A stretch of DNA of 64,000 nt from Akkermansia muciniphila (GCA_945861535.1 CAMAUZ010000032.1:1-64000), one strand, 5' to 3'. Positions 37,137 through 46,784 are shown, counted from the stretch's first letter. Program-made: numbers and translations. Notes: generated by a model not told the origin, from the letters alone.

Positions 37137-38114
37137 TCAGTGGTGCTCTTTGCCGTGGTCGTGTTCCGCCTCGTCATGGGTGCAGATCAGGAGGGTAAAC
37201 ACCGCCGTCAGCAGCATGAATACGAGCGCCTGCACCAGGCCGACCAGCAATTCCATCGCGTAAAACGGCAGGGGCAGCAGCCACCCAAAGTATTGCCCGC
37301 CCATCAAGGCCATCGTCTCCAGCATGTTTTCACCGGCGAAAATATTGCCGAACAACCGGAAACTCAGCGACACCGGGCGGAACAGGATCGAGACCACCTC
37401 CAACACACCCACCGCCACGAATACCAGAATCATCAGCACCTTCAACGCACCGGTCGTGTCACCCTTCGGGCCGAAGAGGTGCAGTATGAATCCCCCCGGG
37501 CCGTTTGCCTGCAGCGCCCAGTAAGTCCAACACACAAAAAAGACCATCGCCATCGCCAGCGTCATGTTCAGGTCGGCATTGACCCCGCGCAGCAGTGGAT
37601 TGGTGATGTGATGCAAATGTCCGGACGCATCCGGGGTGCCCCAGCCGACCGTGCCCACTCCCGGAATCAAGCTGAACCAGTTGGTAAACAGAATGAAGAT
37701 GAAGATGGTGGCGAAAAACCAGAAGGTCTTCTTGACCAACTCGTGACCGATGATGCCCTCCAGAAATCCATACAGACTCTCCACCAGCCACTCCCAGAAA
37801 TTTTGCGCCCCTTCGGGAACCGTCTTGAGATTCGCCGTCGCCATGCGAGCGAACGCGATCAACCCCAGCGCCACACCCCACGTTAGGATCATCGAGTTAG
37901 TGACCACCAGCGGCCCAAGGTGAAAGCGCGGGGCATCCGGCGTTATTCCTCCATGTGCCTCGCCTTGGTTATGGCCGCCTTTTTCGGTGGGCACCGCCCC
38001 GGCCTTCTCGCCATGCCCGCCGACCGCCCCGGCCGCGACCCCGGCTTGGAGAACTCCGGCAAGGAGCAGTGCCGCCAATATTTTTCGCACCCAAAACATC
38101 ACGTAAAATTGCAT
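37137..38114 (-). CDS. atpB: ATP synthase F0 subunit a
   Basis: 325 residues (ATG 38114; ATG 38099 is also possible). An N-terminal signal-like segment and a His/Gly-rich region precede several membrane helices. The essential arginine lies in SLSFRLFGNIFAGENML, and the last helix ends in a His/Asp/Glu-rich tail (THDEAEHDHGKEHH). Subunit a forms the proton half-channels beside the c-ring. It is the first gene of the operon; no atpI is visible upstream. Confidence 0.95.
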   Translation of the reverse strand: MQFYVMFWVRKILAALLLAGVLQAGVAAGAVGGHGEKAGAVPTEKGGHNQGEAHGGITPDAPRFHLGPLVVTNSMILTWGVALGLIAFARMATANLKTVPEGAQNFWEWLVESLYGFLEGIIGHELVKKTFWFFATIFIFILFTNWFSLIPGVGTVGWGTPDASGHLHHITNPLLRGVNADLNMTLAMAMVFFVCWTYWALQANGPGGFILHLFGPKGDTTGALKVLMILVFVAVGVLEVVSILFRPVSLSFRLFGNIFAGENMLETMALMGGQYFGWLLPLPFYAMELLVGLVQALVFMLLTAVFTLLICTHDEAEHDHGKEHH

Positions 38115-38179
38115 TGCGACCACGATCCCCAAGTGTGGAGAGCCGATCTTCTGTTCAAGAGGGCGCAGACGTTGGCGAA

Positions 38180-38197
38180 TTGTGAAACTCTTCACAA
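38180..38197. promoter_or_regulatory. operator-like palindrome between atpB and mntR
   Basis: TTGTGAA-ACTC-TTCACAA has perfect 7 bp arms around a 4-base centre, in the 229 bp gap between the divergent atpB and mntR genes. An A/T-rich run follows. Which regulator, if any, binds it is unknown. Confidence 0.4.
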
Positions 38198-38343
38198 GGG
38201 TTTTTCTAAAAAAAATTTCCAAACGATAAAACTGGCGCTGGCATTGACGAAAAGTCGGATGTCCCGGCAGGTTGCGCCGGTTTTCGGCGTCACGCTTGCG
38301 TTGGTTCCGCGCTTCGTGTTTTATCCCGCGAAACCAAAAAGCC

Positions 38344-38799
38344 ATGCCACCCACGCCCAGCCAGAGCGCGGAAGATTATCTCGAGCGCATCCACGAACTC
38401 ATCGAGGAAAAAGGCTATGCCCGGGTCGTGGACATCGCCTCGTCCCTCCACGTCAAGCAGGCCTCCGTCACCAGCATGGTTCAGAAACTCGGGGAACTCG
38501 GCTACCTCAACTACGTCAAATACCGCGGTCTGATCCTCACTGACAAAGGCCGCGAAGTCGCCTGCCGCATCCAGGCCCGCCATGCCACCCTCGAACGCTT
38601 CTTCTCCCTTCTCGGCCTCGCCCCCGACGTGCAACGCCTCGACATCGAGGGCATCGAGCATCATCTCAGCCCCGCGACCCTCGCCTGTCTCTCCGACCTC
38701 ACTCGTTTTTTCAGCGACCGCCCCGCGACCCTCCGCTCCTTCCAGAAATCGCGCCAGCCTTTGCCCCTTCCGCCCGTCTCCGTTCCGCCCGGCGTGTGA
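38344..38799 (+). CDS. mntR: manganese-responsive DtxR-family regulator
   Basis: 151 residues, closely similar in layout to Bacillus MntR: SAEDYLERIHELIEEKGYAR, DIASSLHVKQASVTSMVQKL, YRGLILTDKGREVA and LDIEGIEHHLSP. The metal-binding positions Asp and Glu in EDYLER, His in QARHATLE, and Glu, Glu and His in EGIEHH are all present. It would repress manganese uptake when Mn is plentiful. The C-terminal ~20 residues are Pro/Ser-rich. No transporter gene adjoins it. It starts divergently from the ATP synthase operon. Confidence 0.92.
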   Translation: MPPTPSQSAEDYLERIHELIEEKGYARVVDIASSLHVKQASVTSMVQKLGELGYLNYVKYRGLILTDKGREVACRIQARHATLERFFSLLGLAPDVQRLDIEGIEHHLSPATLACLSDLTRFFSDRPATLRSFQKSRQPLPLPPVSVPPGV

Positions 38800-38817
38800 A
38801 GCCGCTCCTTCGTTACT

Positions 38818-39183
38818 GTGAACTGGGTTAATCTCAAACGCGTCGCCGAAGCGGAAATCAACGCCACCCTCCGCGCCCTCCCTTCGCACCTCCAAGCCCG
38901 CGCCGACCGCCTGCCCATCACTCTCGAACCTGTCCCCAACGACGACCTCCTCGCCGACCACGTCGAACCCGACACCCTCGGCCTCTTCGTCGGCGAGGCT
39001 TTCCCCGACGGCGAAGGTTTCCCCATTCCACCGCAGATCATCCTTTTCCTCGAAAACCTTTGGGACTTCTCCGACTGCGACGAAGCTATCTACCGCGAAG
39101 AAATCCGCATCACCCTCCTCCACGAACTGGGCCACTACCTCGGCCTTGACGAACTCGACCTTGAAGACCGGGGCCTGGATTGA
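38818..39183 (+). CDS. small zincin-like metallopeptidase family protein
   Basis: 121 residues with a GTG start 18 bases after the mntR stop. The zinc motif is HELGHYLGLDE near the C-terminus; the preceding segment (PIPPQIILFLENLW, REEIRITLL) matches the minimal metalloprotease-like (Zincin_1) family. No signal peptide, so it is cytoplasmic. Biological targets of the family are unknown. Close spacing suggests it is co-transcribed with mntR. Confidence 0.85.
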   Translation: MNWVNLKRVAEAEINATLRALPSHLQARADRLPITLEPVPNDDLLADHVEPDTLGLFVGEAFPDGEGFPIPPQIILFLENLWDFSDCDEAIYREEIRITLLHELGHYLGLDELDLEDRGLD

Positions 39184-39379
39184 ACCGGGATACGGAGAAA
39201 TCCCTCATGGCGGTTGAGTGGAAATCACTGACCGGCACTAACCATCACTAATGAAACCCAAGCCCAGCCGGATTGTGGCGATGGATACGGTCGGTGCCCC
39301 TTATTAATCCAAGTTTGGCAGTAGGCGGCTGCGAAGCTCGTTTTGCGGGGAACAACGCTCGCGACCGGGGCGAGGTCGG

Positions 39380-40410
39380 CCACAGAAAAGATGGCGTCAC
39401 TCCCGCAGCGCCACTTGCTGGCGGCTGACGCGAGGCGGCGGTTACGCGGGGAACGTCGAGCCCAGTTGGGACAACAAGACGGCTTGTTCATTTTCCGGGA
39501 TGGTGAGGCGCGGCCGGCGGGTGCTGGGACCGTCGGTCATGTCGAACTCCACGTCCACTAGCACGATTTTGCGCAAGTGCTGGAGCACCTGCCAGGAAGT
39601 CAGGCTCGGGGCTTTCCGCGCCGCCAGATTCTTCAGGCAGACGTGCAGGGCGTAGTGAGGAATGCCACCATGACGTGCGCCTCAACCCGGTGCCCGAACT
39701 GGTGTCAGCGGGGCCGCACCTTGAGTTCGCTTTTCAGCGTGCGGAACGCGGCTTCCGCCTCGGTGAGTTGCACGGAGGCGGCCCGCAGGTCGCTGGCCAG
39801 ATGCTCGCCCTGCCAGTGGGCGTGCAACAGATAGGCCCCGTCACGCTGGACGACGGCCCGTCATTTCTCGCGGTTCCATTCCCATTCCACGCGCTGGCGG
39901 GCGGCGTCGTAGCGACAGTGCCTCAGCAAGCGCCACATGAGCCGGTGATCACACGAGTCGCCAGGCTTGGCCTGTCCGAGGGCCGACGCCTCGCCCTCGA
40001 AATACGTGCTCGCCAGATTAGAGTGGATGATGTCGAAGGTGGCCCCGAAGAGATCGCGCCACTTGGCCGCCAGAGTTTTTCCAACGCCGCTTTGTGCGCG
40101 ACGAGGCGATCCAGGCAGCGATACTCAGATCGTTGCGCGCGATGGGGCAATCGCATTCCAGGAGCACATCCATCGCCGGCTACGGGAACCCGTCCATCGC
40201 CGGCTACGGGAACCACTTTTCATGGACAAACAGTTCGCTGCGCGGATCCAGCAGGCGGTTGACCAAGAGCAGTTCGAGCACGGTGCGACTGCGGTGAACG
40301 CGCAGGCTCTCGCACAGTGAGCGCAGAGGTGGGTTTTGCCATCCTTGTGGCGGACGCGGTGTCTGGGTAACGGGCCCATGAGCAGACCCGCCGCTCGGTG
40401 TCGCCGCCAA
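39380..40410 (-). pseudogene. decayed IS1634/IS4-like transposase
   Basis: Pieces of one transposase lie in order on the minus strand but in different frames. The N-terminal HRVRHKDGKTHL and SLCESLRVHRSRT lie near 40300-40400. LLVNRLLDPRSELFVHEKWF follows, then YRCLDRLVAHKAALEKLW, the catalytic-region TFDIIHSNLASTYFEGEAS (about 40000), and YLLHAHWQGEHLASDLRAA with QLTEAEAAFRTLKSELKVRP (about 39700-39800). Frameshifts, stops and at least two internal deletions are visible, plus a small tandem repeat (ATCGCCGGCTACGGGAACC) at 40173-40212. No terminal inverted repeats are clear. Confidence 0.8.
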
Positions 40411-40636
40411 GGGGGCGGTTGGCCTACACGGGTTTCGGCCCCGCCATGCCCCGGAAAACAGGGGGTTTTCGCCGGGTCGGGCGCGAAAAATGGCAAGGTT
40501 GGGGCGAAAAGTGCGGAAGGTGGGCGAATCTCCGGCACTGAACCTCGCCGGTGTTCATTCAAGATTTGCCAAGGCGCACGTTGACCGATTGCATTTGCGC
40601 GGGCGGTTGCTAACTTCGGCGCTCTTAAAATTTTAA

Positions 40637-41854
40637 ATGTCCCTCATCGTTCAAAAATACGGCGGCACCTCGGTGGGCAACCCCGAGCGCATCAAGAACG
40701 TCGCGCGGCGCGTGGCGGAATATAAACAGCAGGGCCACCAGCTCGTCGTGGTCGTCTCGGCCATGAGCGGCGTCACCGACGGCCTCATCAAGCTGGCCAA
40801 AGAAATCACGCCGCTGCCCAGCGAGCGCGAGATGGACATGCTCCTGGCCACCGGCGAACAGCAGACCATCGCCCTCACCGCCATCGCGCTGCACACGCTC
40901 GGGCTGAGCGCCGAGTCACTCACCGGCGCGCAGGCGGGCATCGTCACCGACGGCGTCCACACCAAGGCGAAGATCAATCACATCACGCCCAAAAAAGTTC
41001 ACGCCCTCCTCGACGCCGGCAACGTCGTAATCGTCGCCGGCTTCCAAGGCGAGACCGCCGAGGGCCAGATCACCACGCTCGGGCGCGGCGGTTCGGACCT
41101 CACGGCCATCGCGCTTGCGGCCGCGTTGAAGGCCGACCTCTGCCAGATTTATACGGATGTGGATGGCGTGTACACCGCCGATCCGCGCATCGTGCCCACG
41201 GCCCGCAAGCTGGCCGAGATTTCCTACGACGAGATGCTCGAACTGGCCGCGCAAGGGGCCAAGGTCATGCAGTCCCGCTCGGTGGAATTTGCCAAAAAAT
41301 TCGGTGTCATTTTTGAAGTCCGCTCCAGCCTTAACGACAATCCCGGAACCATTGTGAAAGAGGAAACCAAAACCATGGAAGGCGTCGTCGTCCGCGGCGT
41401 CGCCCTCGACAAGAACCAGGCCAAAGTCACGCTCGTCGGCGTCCCCGACAGACCCGGCGTGGCCGCCCGCATCTTCAAGGCGCTGGCCGACGCCACCGTC
41501 AACATTGACATGATCGTGCAAAACGTCAGCCATGGCGGCGGCGCACCCACGACCGACATCTCCTTCACCCTCGACAAGCCCGACTTGCTCAAGGCGCAGA
41601 AGGTCATCGGCGCGCTCAAGGGTGAGGTCGGCATCCGCGACGTGATCTCCTCCGAGAAAATCGGCAAGCTCTCCATCGTCGGCGTCGGCATGCGCAGCCA
41701 CTCCGGCGTGGCCGCCAAGATGTTCGAAACCCTCGCGAAAGAAGGCGTGAACATCGACATGATCTCGACCAGCGAGATCAAGATCAGCGTGGTCATCGAC
41801 CTTGCCAAAGGCGAAGCCGCCATGCGCGCCGTTCACGGAGCGTTCTTGGGCTGA
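40637..41854 (+). CDS. lysC: aspartate kinase
   Basis: 405 residues. The kinase start is VQKYGGTSVGNPERI, then TLGRGGSDLTAIALAAAL, YTDVDGVYTADPR and the C-terminal pair of ACT domains (about 265-400; VPDRPGVAARIFKALADA, MRSHSGVAAKMFETLAKEGV). It phosphorylates aspartate in the pathway to lysine, threonine and methionine and is normally feedback-inhibited through the ACT domains. Length is normal for the single-function enzyme. It begins after the transposase remnant and stands alone. Confidence 0.97.
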   Translation: MSLIVQKYGGTSVGNPERIKNVARRVAEYKQQGHQLVVVVSAMSGVTDGLIKLAKEITPLPSEREMDMLLATGEQQTIALTAIALHTLGLSAESLTGAQAGIVTDGVHTKAKINHITPKKVHALLDAGNVVIVAGFQGETAEGQITTLGRGGSDLTAIALAAALKADLCQIYTDVDGVYTADPRIVPTARKLAEISYDEMLELAAQGAKVMQSRSVEFAKKFGVIFEVRSSLNDNPGTIVKEETKTMEGVVVRGVALDKNQAKVTLVGVPDRPGVAARIFKALADATVNIDMIVQNVSHGGGAPTTDISFTLDKPDLLKAQKVIGALKGEVGIRDVISSEKIGKLSIVGVGMRSHSGVAAKMFETLAKEGVNIDMISTSEIKISVVIDLAKGEAAMRAVHGAFLG

Positions 41855-41931
41855 GGCTCCGTGGAGCAGGCATTCCTGCCGGACGGTTCGCGGGGCATCG
41901 TTGCCCCGAGAAAGCCCCATTCTGATCGTGT

Positions 41932-42046
41932 CCCGGAGTGCGACCGTCCTCGGTCGCTGCGAACGTCCGCCCGCGCGGAGGTGTCGGGATCATTCCGCGT
42001 CACTCTGCGCTCCACCCCGCTGCGGCCGGGGACGCCGCACTCCGGA
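41932..42046. repeat. palindromic repeat, CCGGAGTGCGRC type, in the lysC-TPR gap
   Basis: CCCGGAGTGCGACCGTCCTC is mirrored by CCGGGGACGCCGCACTCCGG. A related single arm occurs at 57326-57360. Small hairpins (GCAGGCATTCCTGC, GGGGCATCGTTGCCCC) lie just before it. The 327 bp gap has no gene. Confidence 0.75.
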
Positions 42047-42181
42047 GTGGCGGCGCGCGCGCCCGCGCAAACCATGCTTGAGCCGCCTTCACTCGACGGG
42101 CATCGTCCTGCGTCAGCCACGCACGCGTCGTCGTCCTGTTCGGTCTGCGCCGCGCGTCCGTGGCCCAACGCTCACCGCATC

Positions 42182-44923
42182 ATGCGCACTCGCTTCACTC
42201 ACTTTCTCCGCCGTCGGCACTTTCCCCGCGCCGCGGCCGCTCTCGCCGTGCTGCTCGCTCTTTTCGCGCTGCCGGGCCTCACCTTTGCCGCGGCTGATCT
42301 GGAGGCGTGCCGCGAACTTTTCCTCACCGGCAAGTACACCGAATGCAACGCCCTCGCCGACCAAGCCATCGCGGACAACGAATACCCCGAGGAATGGCGC
42401 GAACTGAAAATCAATGCGCTGCTCACGCTCGGCCGTTACGCCGATTCGCTCGGCGCGCTCACCAATGCCCTCACGCGCCACGGTTCGAGCATTCGCATCC
42501 GCCTGTTGGGGCGCGAGGTTTACCAGCTCAACAACCAGCCCGAGCGCGCCAAGGAAATGCTCCGCGAGATCAACGAGCTCGTCACCTACCGCGGCTGGGC
42601 TTATCGCGATCCGCCCAACATGGTCGTGCTCGGCCGCACGGCGCTGCTGCTCGGCGTCGATCCCAAGCAGGTGCTGGAAAAACTTTTCGACAAGGCGAAG
42701 ACCGCCGATCCCGCGCTGCGCGACACCTATCTCGCGAGCGGCGAACTCGCCCTCGGCAAACACGATTACGAACTCGCCGCCAAGTCCTTCCGCGACGGCC
42801 TCAAGCGTTTTCCCAAAGACCCCGAGTTTCACTTCGGACTCGCCCGCGCCTTCGCGCCCGGCGAACGCGGCCCGATGGTTCTCGCGCTGCAGGCCGCCCT
42901 GAAGCTCAACACCAACCATATTCCCAGCCGCCTCCTGCTCGCCGATCATCTCATCGACGCCGAGGAATATGCGGAAGCCGAGGGGCTTCTCGACCTGGTC
43001 CAGCAGGTGAATCCAAACCATCCCGAAGCGTGGTCGTATCGCGCCATCATCGCGCATCTTCGCGCCGATGCCGCCGCGGAAACCAAGGCCCGCCAGAATG
43101 CGCTGAAGCCGTGGCCCACCAACCCGCGCGTCGCGCATCTCATCGGCCAGAAGCTCTCGCTGAAATACCGTTTCGCCGAAGGGGCCGCCGCCCAGCGGCA
43201 GGCGCTCAAATTCGATCCCGATTATCTCCCCGCCAAAATCCAGCTCGCGCAGGACCTGCTTCGGCTCGGCGAGGAAACCGAAGGCTGGCAGCTCGCCGAC
43301 GAGGTGTATCAGAAGGATGGCTACGACGTGTCGGCGTTCAACCTCGTCACGCTCAAGGAGGCGATGGGCAAATTCCAGACCCTCACCAACCAGCACTTCA
43401 TCCTCCGCATGGGCGAACGCGAGGCGCGCATCTACGGCCGCGCCGCGCTCGCGTTGCTCGAGCGCGCGCACGCCACGCTCTGCACGAAATACGGACTGAA
43501 ACTCGACAAGCCCGTGACCGTGGAAATCTTCCCCGATCAAAAAGATTTCGCCGTCCGCACGTTCGGCATGCCCGGCAATCCCGGCTATCTCGGCGTCTGC
43601 TTCGGGTGCGTCATTACCGCAAACAGCCCCGCCTCGCAGGCGGCGCATCCGGCCAACTGGCAGGCCGTTCTCTGGCACGAGTTCTGTCACGTCGTCACCC
43701 TCCAGCTCACCAAAAACAAAATGCCGCGCTGGCTTAGCGAAGGCATCTCCGTCTTTGAAGAACGACTGGCCAATCCCACCTGGGGCCAGACCATGAACGC
43801 CCGCTACCGCGCGATGATTCTCGAGGACGACGAAATCACGCCCATCGGCGAACTCAGTTCCGCCTTCATGGCGCCGCGGACGCCGCTGCACCTCGACTTC
43901 GCGTATTACCAATCCTCGCTCGTGGTCGAGTTTCTGGTGGGAAAATTCGGCCTCGATTCCCTCAAGCGCATCCTCGCCGATCTTGCCAAGGGTATCGAAA
44001 TCAATGCTGCCATCGCCGCCCACACTGCGCCGCTCGACAAACTCGAACCGGAGTTCGAGGCCTTCGCCCGCAAACGCGCGAAGGATCTCGCGCCCGGCCT
44101 CGACTGGACCAAACCCGCCACTGAACTCGATCTCGCCGCCGCGCCGGGAATGCCGCGGCTGCGCCGTCCGTCGCCCAAGCCGATCAGCGTTGGCGGTGCC
44201 AACGGCACCAACGCCACCAACGTCGTCATCGCTCCGCTCGCACCGACCAACGCGCCGCCGAAAAGTCCGGTCGCACCGCCAGCCGCGCCGCTCGTTGTCG
44301 CGCCCCTGCTGCTGCTGCCCGTCGCGATCCCCAACTCGACGAATTTCTACGTGCTCACGCGCGAGGCGAAGGAACTGCTCGCGAAGAAAAAATGGCGCGA
44401 AGCCACCGAGCCGTTGAAAAAACTCGTCACCCTGCATCCGACCCAAACCAGCCCAGGCAACGCCTATCAGCTCCTCGCCCTCGCCTATCAGCGCCTCAAC
44501 GAAACCGCGCTGGAACGCGAGACCCTCGCCCGCCTCGCCGCGATCAGCGCCGACGCCATCGACGCCTACCAGCGCCTCATGGAACTCGGGGCCTCGACCA
44601 ACGACTGGCGCGCGGTGAGTACCAACGCCGCGCGTTTTCTCGCCGTGAACCCGCTCCTCGCGCCCGCCCACCGCCATCTCGCGCGCGCCAGCGAAGAACT
44701 CGGCCAGACCGCCGAGGCCATCGAGGCCTACAAAACCGTCCTCGAACTCGACCCGCCCGACGCCGCCGATGCCCACTACCGCCTCGCGCGCCTGCTGCAC
44801 AAAAACGGCGATCCCACCGCCCGCCAGCACGCGCTCCAGGCCGCCGAAGAAGCCCCGCGTTTCCGCGAAGCCCTGAGTTTGCTGCTCGAAATCAGCGCGC
44901 CGAAGCCGGCGGCGAAACCGTGA
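42182..44923 (+). CDS. exported TPR protein with peptidase MA-like domain
   Basis: 913 residues with a signal peptide (about 1-38, through LTFAAAD). Residues 40-430 are TPR-type repeats. Residues about 450-640 are a gluzincin-like domain with the zinc motif WHEFCHVVTLQL and, further on, RWLSEGISVFEE carrying the likely third ligand. A Pro/Ala/Asn-rich linker (about 675-725) leads to a second TPR block. The frame is open far upstream of ATG 42182, but that part runs through palindromes. It probably acts in the periplasm; the substrate is unknown. Confidence 0.85.
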   Translation: MRTRFTHFLRRRHFPRAAAALAVLLALFALPGLTFAAADLEACRELFLTGKYTECNALADQAIADNEYPEEWRELKINALLTLGRYADSLGALTNALTRHGSSIRIRLLGREVYQLNNQPERAKEMLREINELVTYRGWAYRDPPNMVVLGRTALLLGVDPKQVLEKLFDKAKTADPALRDTYLASGELALGKHDYELAAKSFRDGLKRFPKDPEFHFGLARAFAPGERGPMVLALQAALKLNTNHIPSRLLLADHLIDAEEYAEAEGLLDLVQQVNPNHPEAWSYRAIIAHLRADAAAETKARQNALKPWPTNPRVAHLIGQKLSLKYRFAEGAAAQRQALKFDPDYLPAKIQLAQDLLRLGEETEGWQLADEVYQKDGYDVSAFNLVTLKEAMGKFQTLTNQHFILRMGEREARIYGRAALALLERAHATLCTKYGLKLDKPVTVEIFPDQKDFAVRTFGMPGNPGYLGVCFGCVITANSPASQAAHPANWQAVLWHEFCHVVTLQLTKNKMPRWLSEGISVFEERLANPTWGQTMNARYRAMILEDDEITPIGELSSAFMAPRTPLHLDFAYYQSSLVVEFLVGKFGLDSLKRILADLAKGIEINAAIAAHTAPLDKLEPEFEAFARKRAKDLAPGLDWTKPATELDLAAAPGMPRLRRPSPKPISVGGANGTNATNVVIAPLAPTNAPPKSPVAPPAAPLVVAPLLLLPVAIPNSTNFYVLTREAKELLAKKKWREATEPLKKLVTLHPTQTSPGNAYQLLALAYQRLNETALERETLARLAAISADAIDAYQRLMELGASTNDWRAVSTNAARFLAVNPLLAPAHRHLARASEELGQTAEAIEAYKTVLELDPPDAADAHYRLARLLHKNGDPTARQHALQAAEEAPRFREALSLLLEISAPKPAAKP

Positions 44924-44943
44924 GTGAAACCGGGGATGCGCAG

Positions 44944-45101
44944 AAAAGCTCAATGCTCAAAGTTCAAAGCTCAAGGGAAGAGCCAAGGCTCAAGCATCCA
45001 AGCGGCCCTTGTCATGGAGGAGCGATCCCGCGTGTGCCGCGGAGGGAGCTTGGTGCTTGGCCCTTTTTTGAGCTTTAGGCTTTGAGCTTTGAACTTCCCC
45101 C
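44944..45101. repeat. AAAGCTC/AAAGTTC heptad palindrome, copy 2
   Basis: AAAGCTCAATGCTCAAAGTT-type heptads (44944-45000) are mirrored by TTTGAGCTTTGAACTT (about 45068-45101). The right arm ends just before the pirin start codon. Confidence 0.85.
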
Positions 45102-45111
45102 CGAAACCCCA

Positions 45112-45837
45112 ATGACCCCCAAAAACCTTTCGACGCCCGCCATCACCGTCCGACCCTCCCACGCCCGCGGGCACGCCGACCACGGCTGGCTCGATTCGTG
45201 GCACACGTTTTCGTTCGCGGATTACCACGACCGCGCGCACATGAACTTTCGTTCACTGCGGGTGATCAACGAGGATTTCATCGCGGCGGGGCAGGGGTTC
45301 GGCACGCATCCGCACCGGGACATGGAAATTTTCAGCTACCTCCTCGAGGGCGCGCTGGAGCACGAGGACAGCATGGGAAATGGGCGCATCCTGCGCCCCG
45401 GCCAGATTCAGCTCATGAGCGCGGGGCGCGGGGTCACGCACAGCGAGTTCAATCCGAGCAACACCGAACGCGCTCACCTGTTGCAGATTTGGATCCTGCC
45501 CAACGCGAAGGGTCTCACGCCCAGCTACACGGAGTGGCATCCCAAGCCCGAGAGTGATCGCGCGGCGAAGGTGCTCGTGATCTCGCCCGCTGGCCGCGAC
45601 GCGTCGGCGACGATTCATCAGGATGCGGACATCTATCGCGTCCGCCTTGCGCGTGACCAATGCGTGACGCACGAATTGCGCGCGGGCCGTGGTCTCTGGC
45701 TGCAGATCATGCGCGGCGCCGTGTCGCTCAACGCCACGCCGCTCGGCGCGGGCGATGGCGCGAGCAGCGAGGAGGCAGGCCGGTTTGAAATCCGTGCGAG
45801 CGAGGACGCCGAGGCGCTGTTGTTTGACCTGGGGTGA
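45112..45837 (+). CDS. pirin-family bicupin (YhhW type)
   Basis: 241 residues. N-terminal cupin: SWHTFSFADYHDRAHMNFRS, FGTHPHRDMEIFSYLLEGAL and QLMSAGRGVTHSEFN, which supply the metal-binding His/His/His/Glu set. The C-terminal half holds a degenerate second cupin. Relatives such as YhhW have quercetinase-type dioxygenase activity; others act as redox sensors. The real substrate here is unknown. ATG 45112 lies 11 bases after the heptad repeat. Confidence 0.92.
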   Translation: MTPKNLSTPAITVRPSHARGHADHGWLDSWHTFSFADYHDRAHMNFRSLRVINEDFIAAGQGFGTHPHRDMEIFSYLLEGALEHEDSMGNGRILRPGQIQLMSAGRGVTHSEFNPSNTERAHLLQIWILPNAKGLTPSYTEWHPKPESDRAAKVLVISPAGRDASATIHQDADIYRVRLARDQCVTHELRAGRGLWLQIMRGAVSLNATPLGAGDGASSEEAGRFEIRASEDAEALLFDLG

Positions 45838-45860
45838 GGGGTGGCTGGCGGAGCGTTGAT

Positions 45861-46440
45861 CCTTGTAGGAGTCGAGGTAACGAGACTCTAACTTTTTCTG
45901 CGCGAGAAGCGGACTGACTTTCGTGGGCTGGTATGGGCGGGGCGTGAGGGATCGGAGCTTGGTTTCACGAGGCGGCTTGGGGTGCTGTGGGACGGGCCGC
46001 GCGTTGAAGGGGGTTGGCGCCTCGTTACCTCGACTCCTACAAGGGGCGGGAGCGCCGGCGGTTCATGCGCAAGTCTGGCTTTCAGGGCAGACGTAAAAAA
46101 GATCTCCAGCGCCGAGACGGCGCAGCATCGGACGAATGTGCTCAGCAGGCGAAGCGGGAGCGCTTGGCCGTCTGTGATGTTATCCGATCCCCGCGGAGTG
46201 GGGCCTGAGCCGCGTGGAATACCAGCGCAGCGACGACAACAAAACTTTGTCGTATATGCGACAGAGTTTTGCCAAGCGCCGTGGTGTCAGGATGTTGCTG
46301 ATTGCGGATATTTGCCCAACAAGGGGAATGGGGGTTGGAGGCGGAGTGGGGCAGGGGACTTTTGGGCAAAGGAATGGAGGCAAAGTAATGAAGACGAGAA
46401 GTTTCCCCATCCCCATTCCTTTGCCTCCATTCCTTTGCCA
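45861..46440. repeat. cluster of three palindromic repeats
   Basis: (1) 45861-46044: perfect 24 bp arms, CTTGTAGGAGTCGAGGTAAC mirrored by GTTACCTCGACTCCTACAAG. (2) 46241-46270: AAAACTTTGTCG / CGACAGAGTTTT hairpin. (3) 46364-46440: GGGCAAAGGAATGGAGGCAA mirrored by TTGCCTCCATTCCTTTGCCA, 25 of 27 bases paired. No gene is visible in 45838-46482. Confidence 0.88.
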
Positions 46441-46482
46441 AATCCGGGTCGCGGATCGGCGGTCAGAATCCGCGAGCGGGTG

Positions 46483-46674
46483 TCAGCACGGCTGGTGGCC
46501 CCAGTCTTCTTCCTTGAGGGATTTTTCGAAGAGGGCCATTTGCTCCTCGGGAGTGAGATTTTCTACTGCGACCGGGGAGGGACTGGCGACGGCGGCGGAT
46601 TTCTCCGCAGTGGCGGCGATGGGGCCGGGGTCGGCTTTCTGCGGGGCCGGGGCGGTGGATGGGTGGTCGGACAT
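46483..46674 (-). CDS. small protein ending EEQMALFEKSLKEEDWGHQPC
   Basis: 63 residues from ATG 46674. The first half is Ala/Pro/Ser-rich and probably unstructured. The second half is a charged amphipathic helix, NLTPEEQMALFEKSLKEED, finishing with WGHQPC. The ordered C-terminus and the terminal Cys and His suggest a real peptide with a binding or anchoring end. I believe similar short proteins occur in other Verrucomicrobia, but could not check. Function unknown. Confidence 0.6.
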   Translation of the reverse strand: MSDHPSTAPAPQKADPGPIAATAEKSAAVASPSPVAVENLTPEEQMALFEKSLKEEDWGHQPC

Positions 46675-46784
46675 AATGGGGGGAAGGTAGCTAGCGGGCG
46701 CGGTGGTGTCACGGTTTGCGATGGGCACGCTCGGCGCTTTTCTGGTGTCTGCGGCATTCGCTGATGCGGTCGGGACGAGCAGTC

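Noticed and set aside
42113-44953. 946-codon open frame on the minus strand
   Set aside because: Antisense to the TPR/peptidase gene, which has a signal peptide, TPRs and a zinc motif; the minus frame has none.
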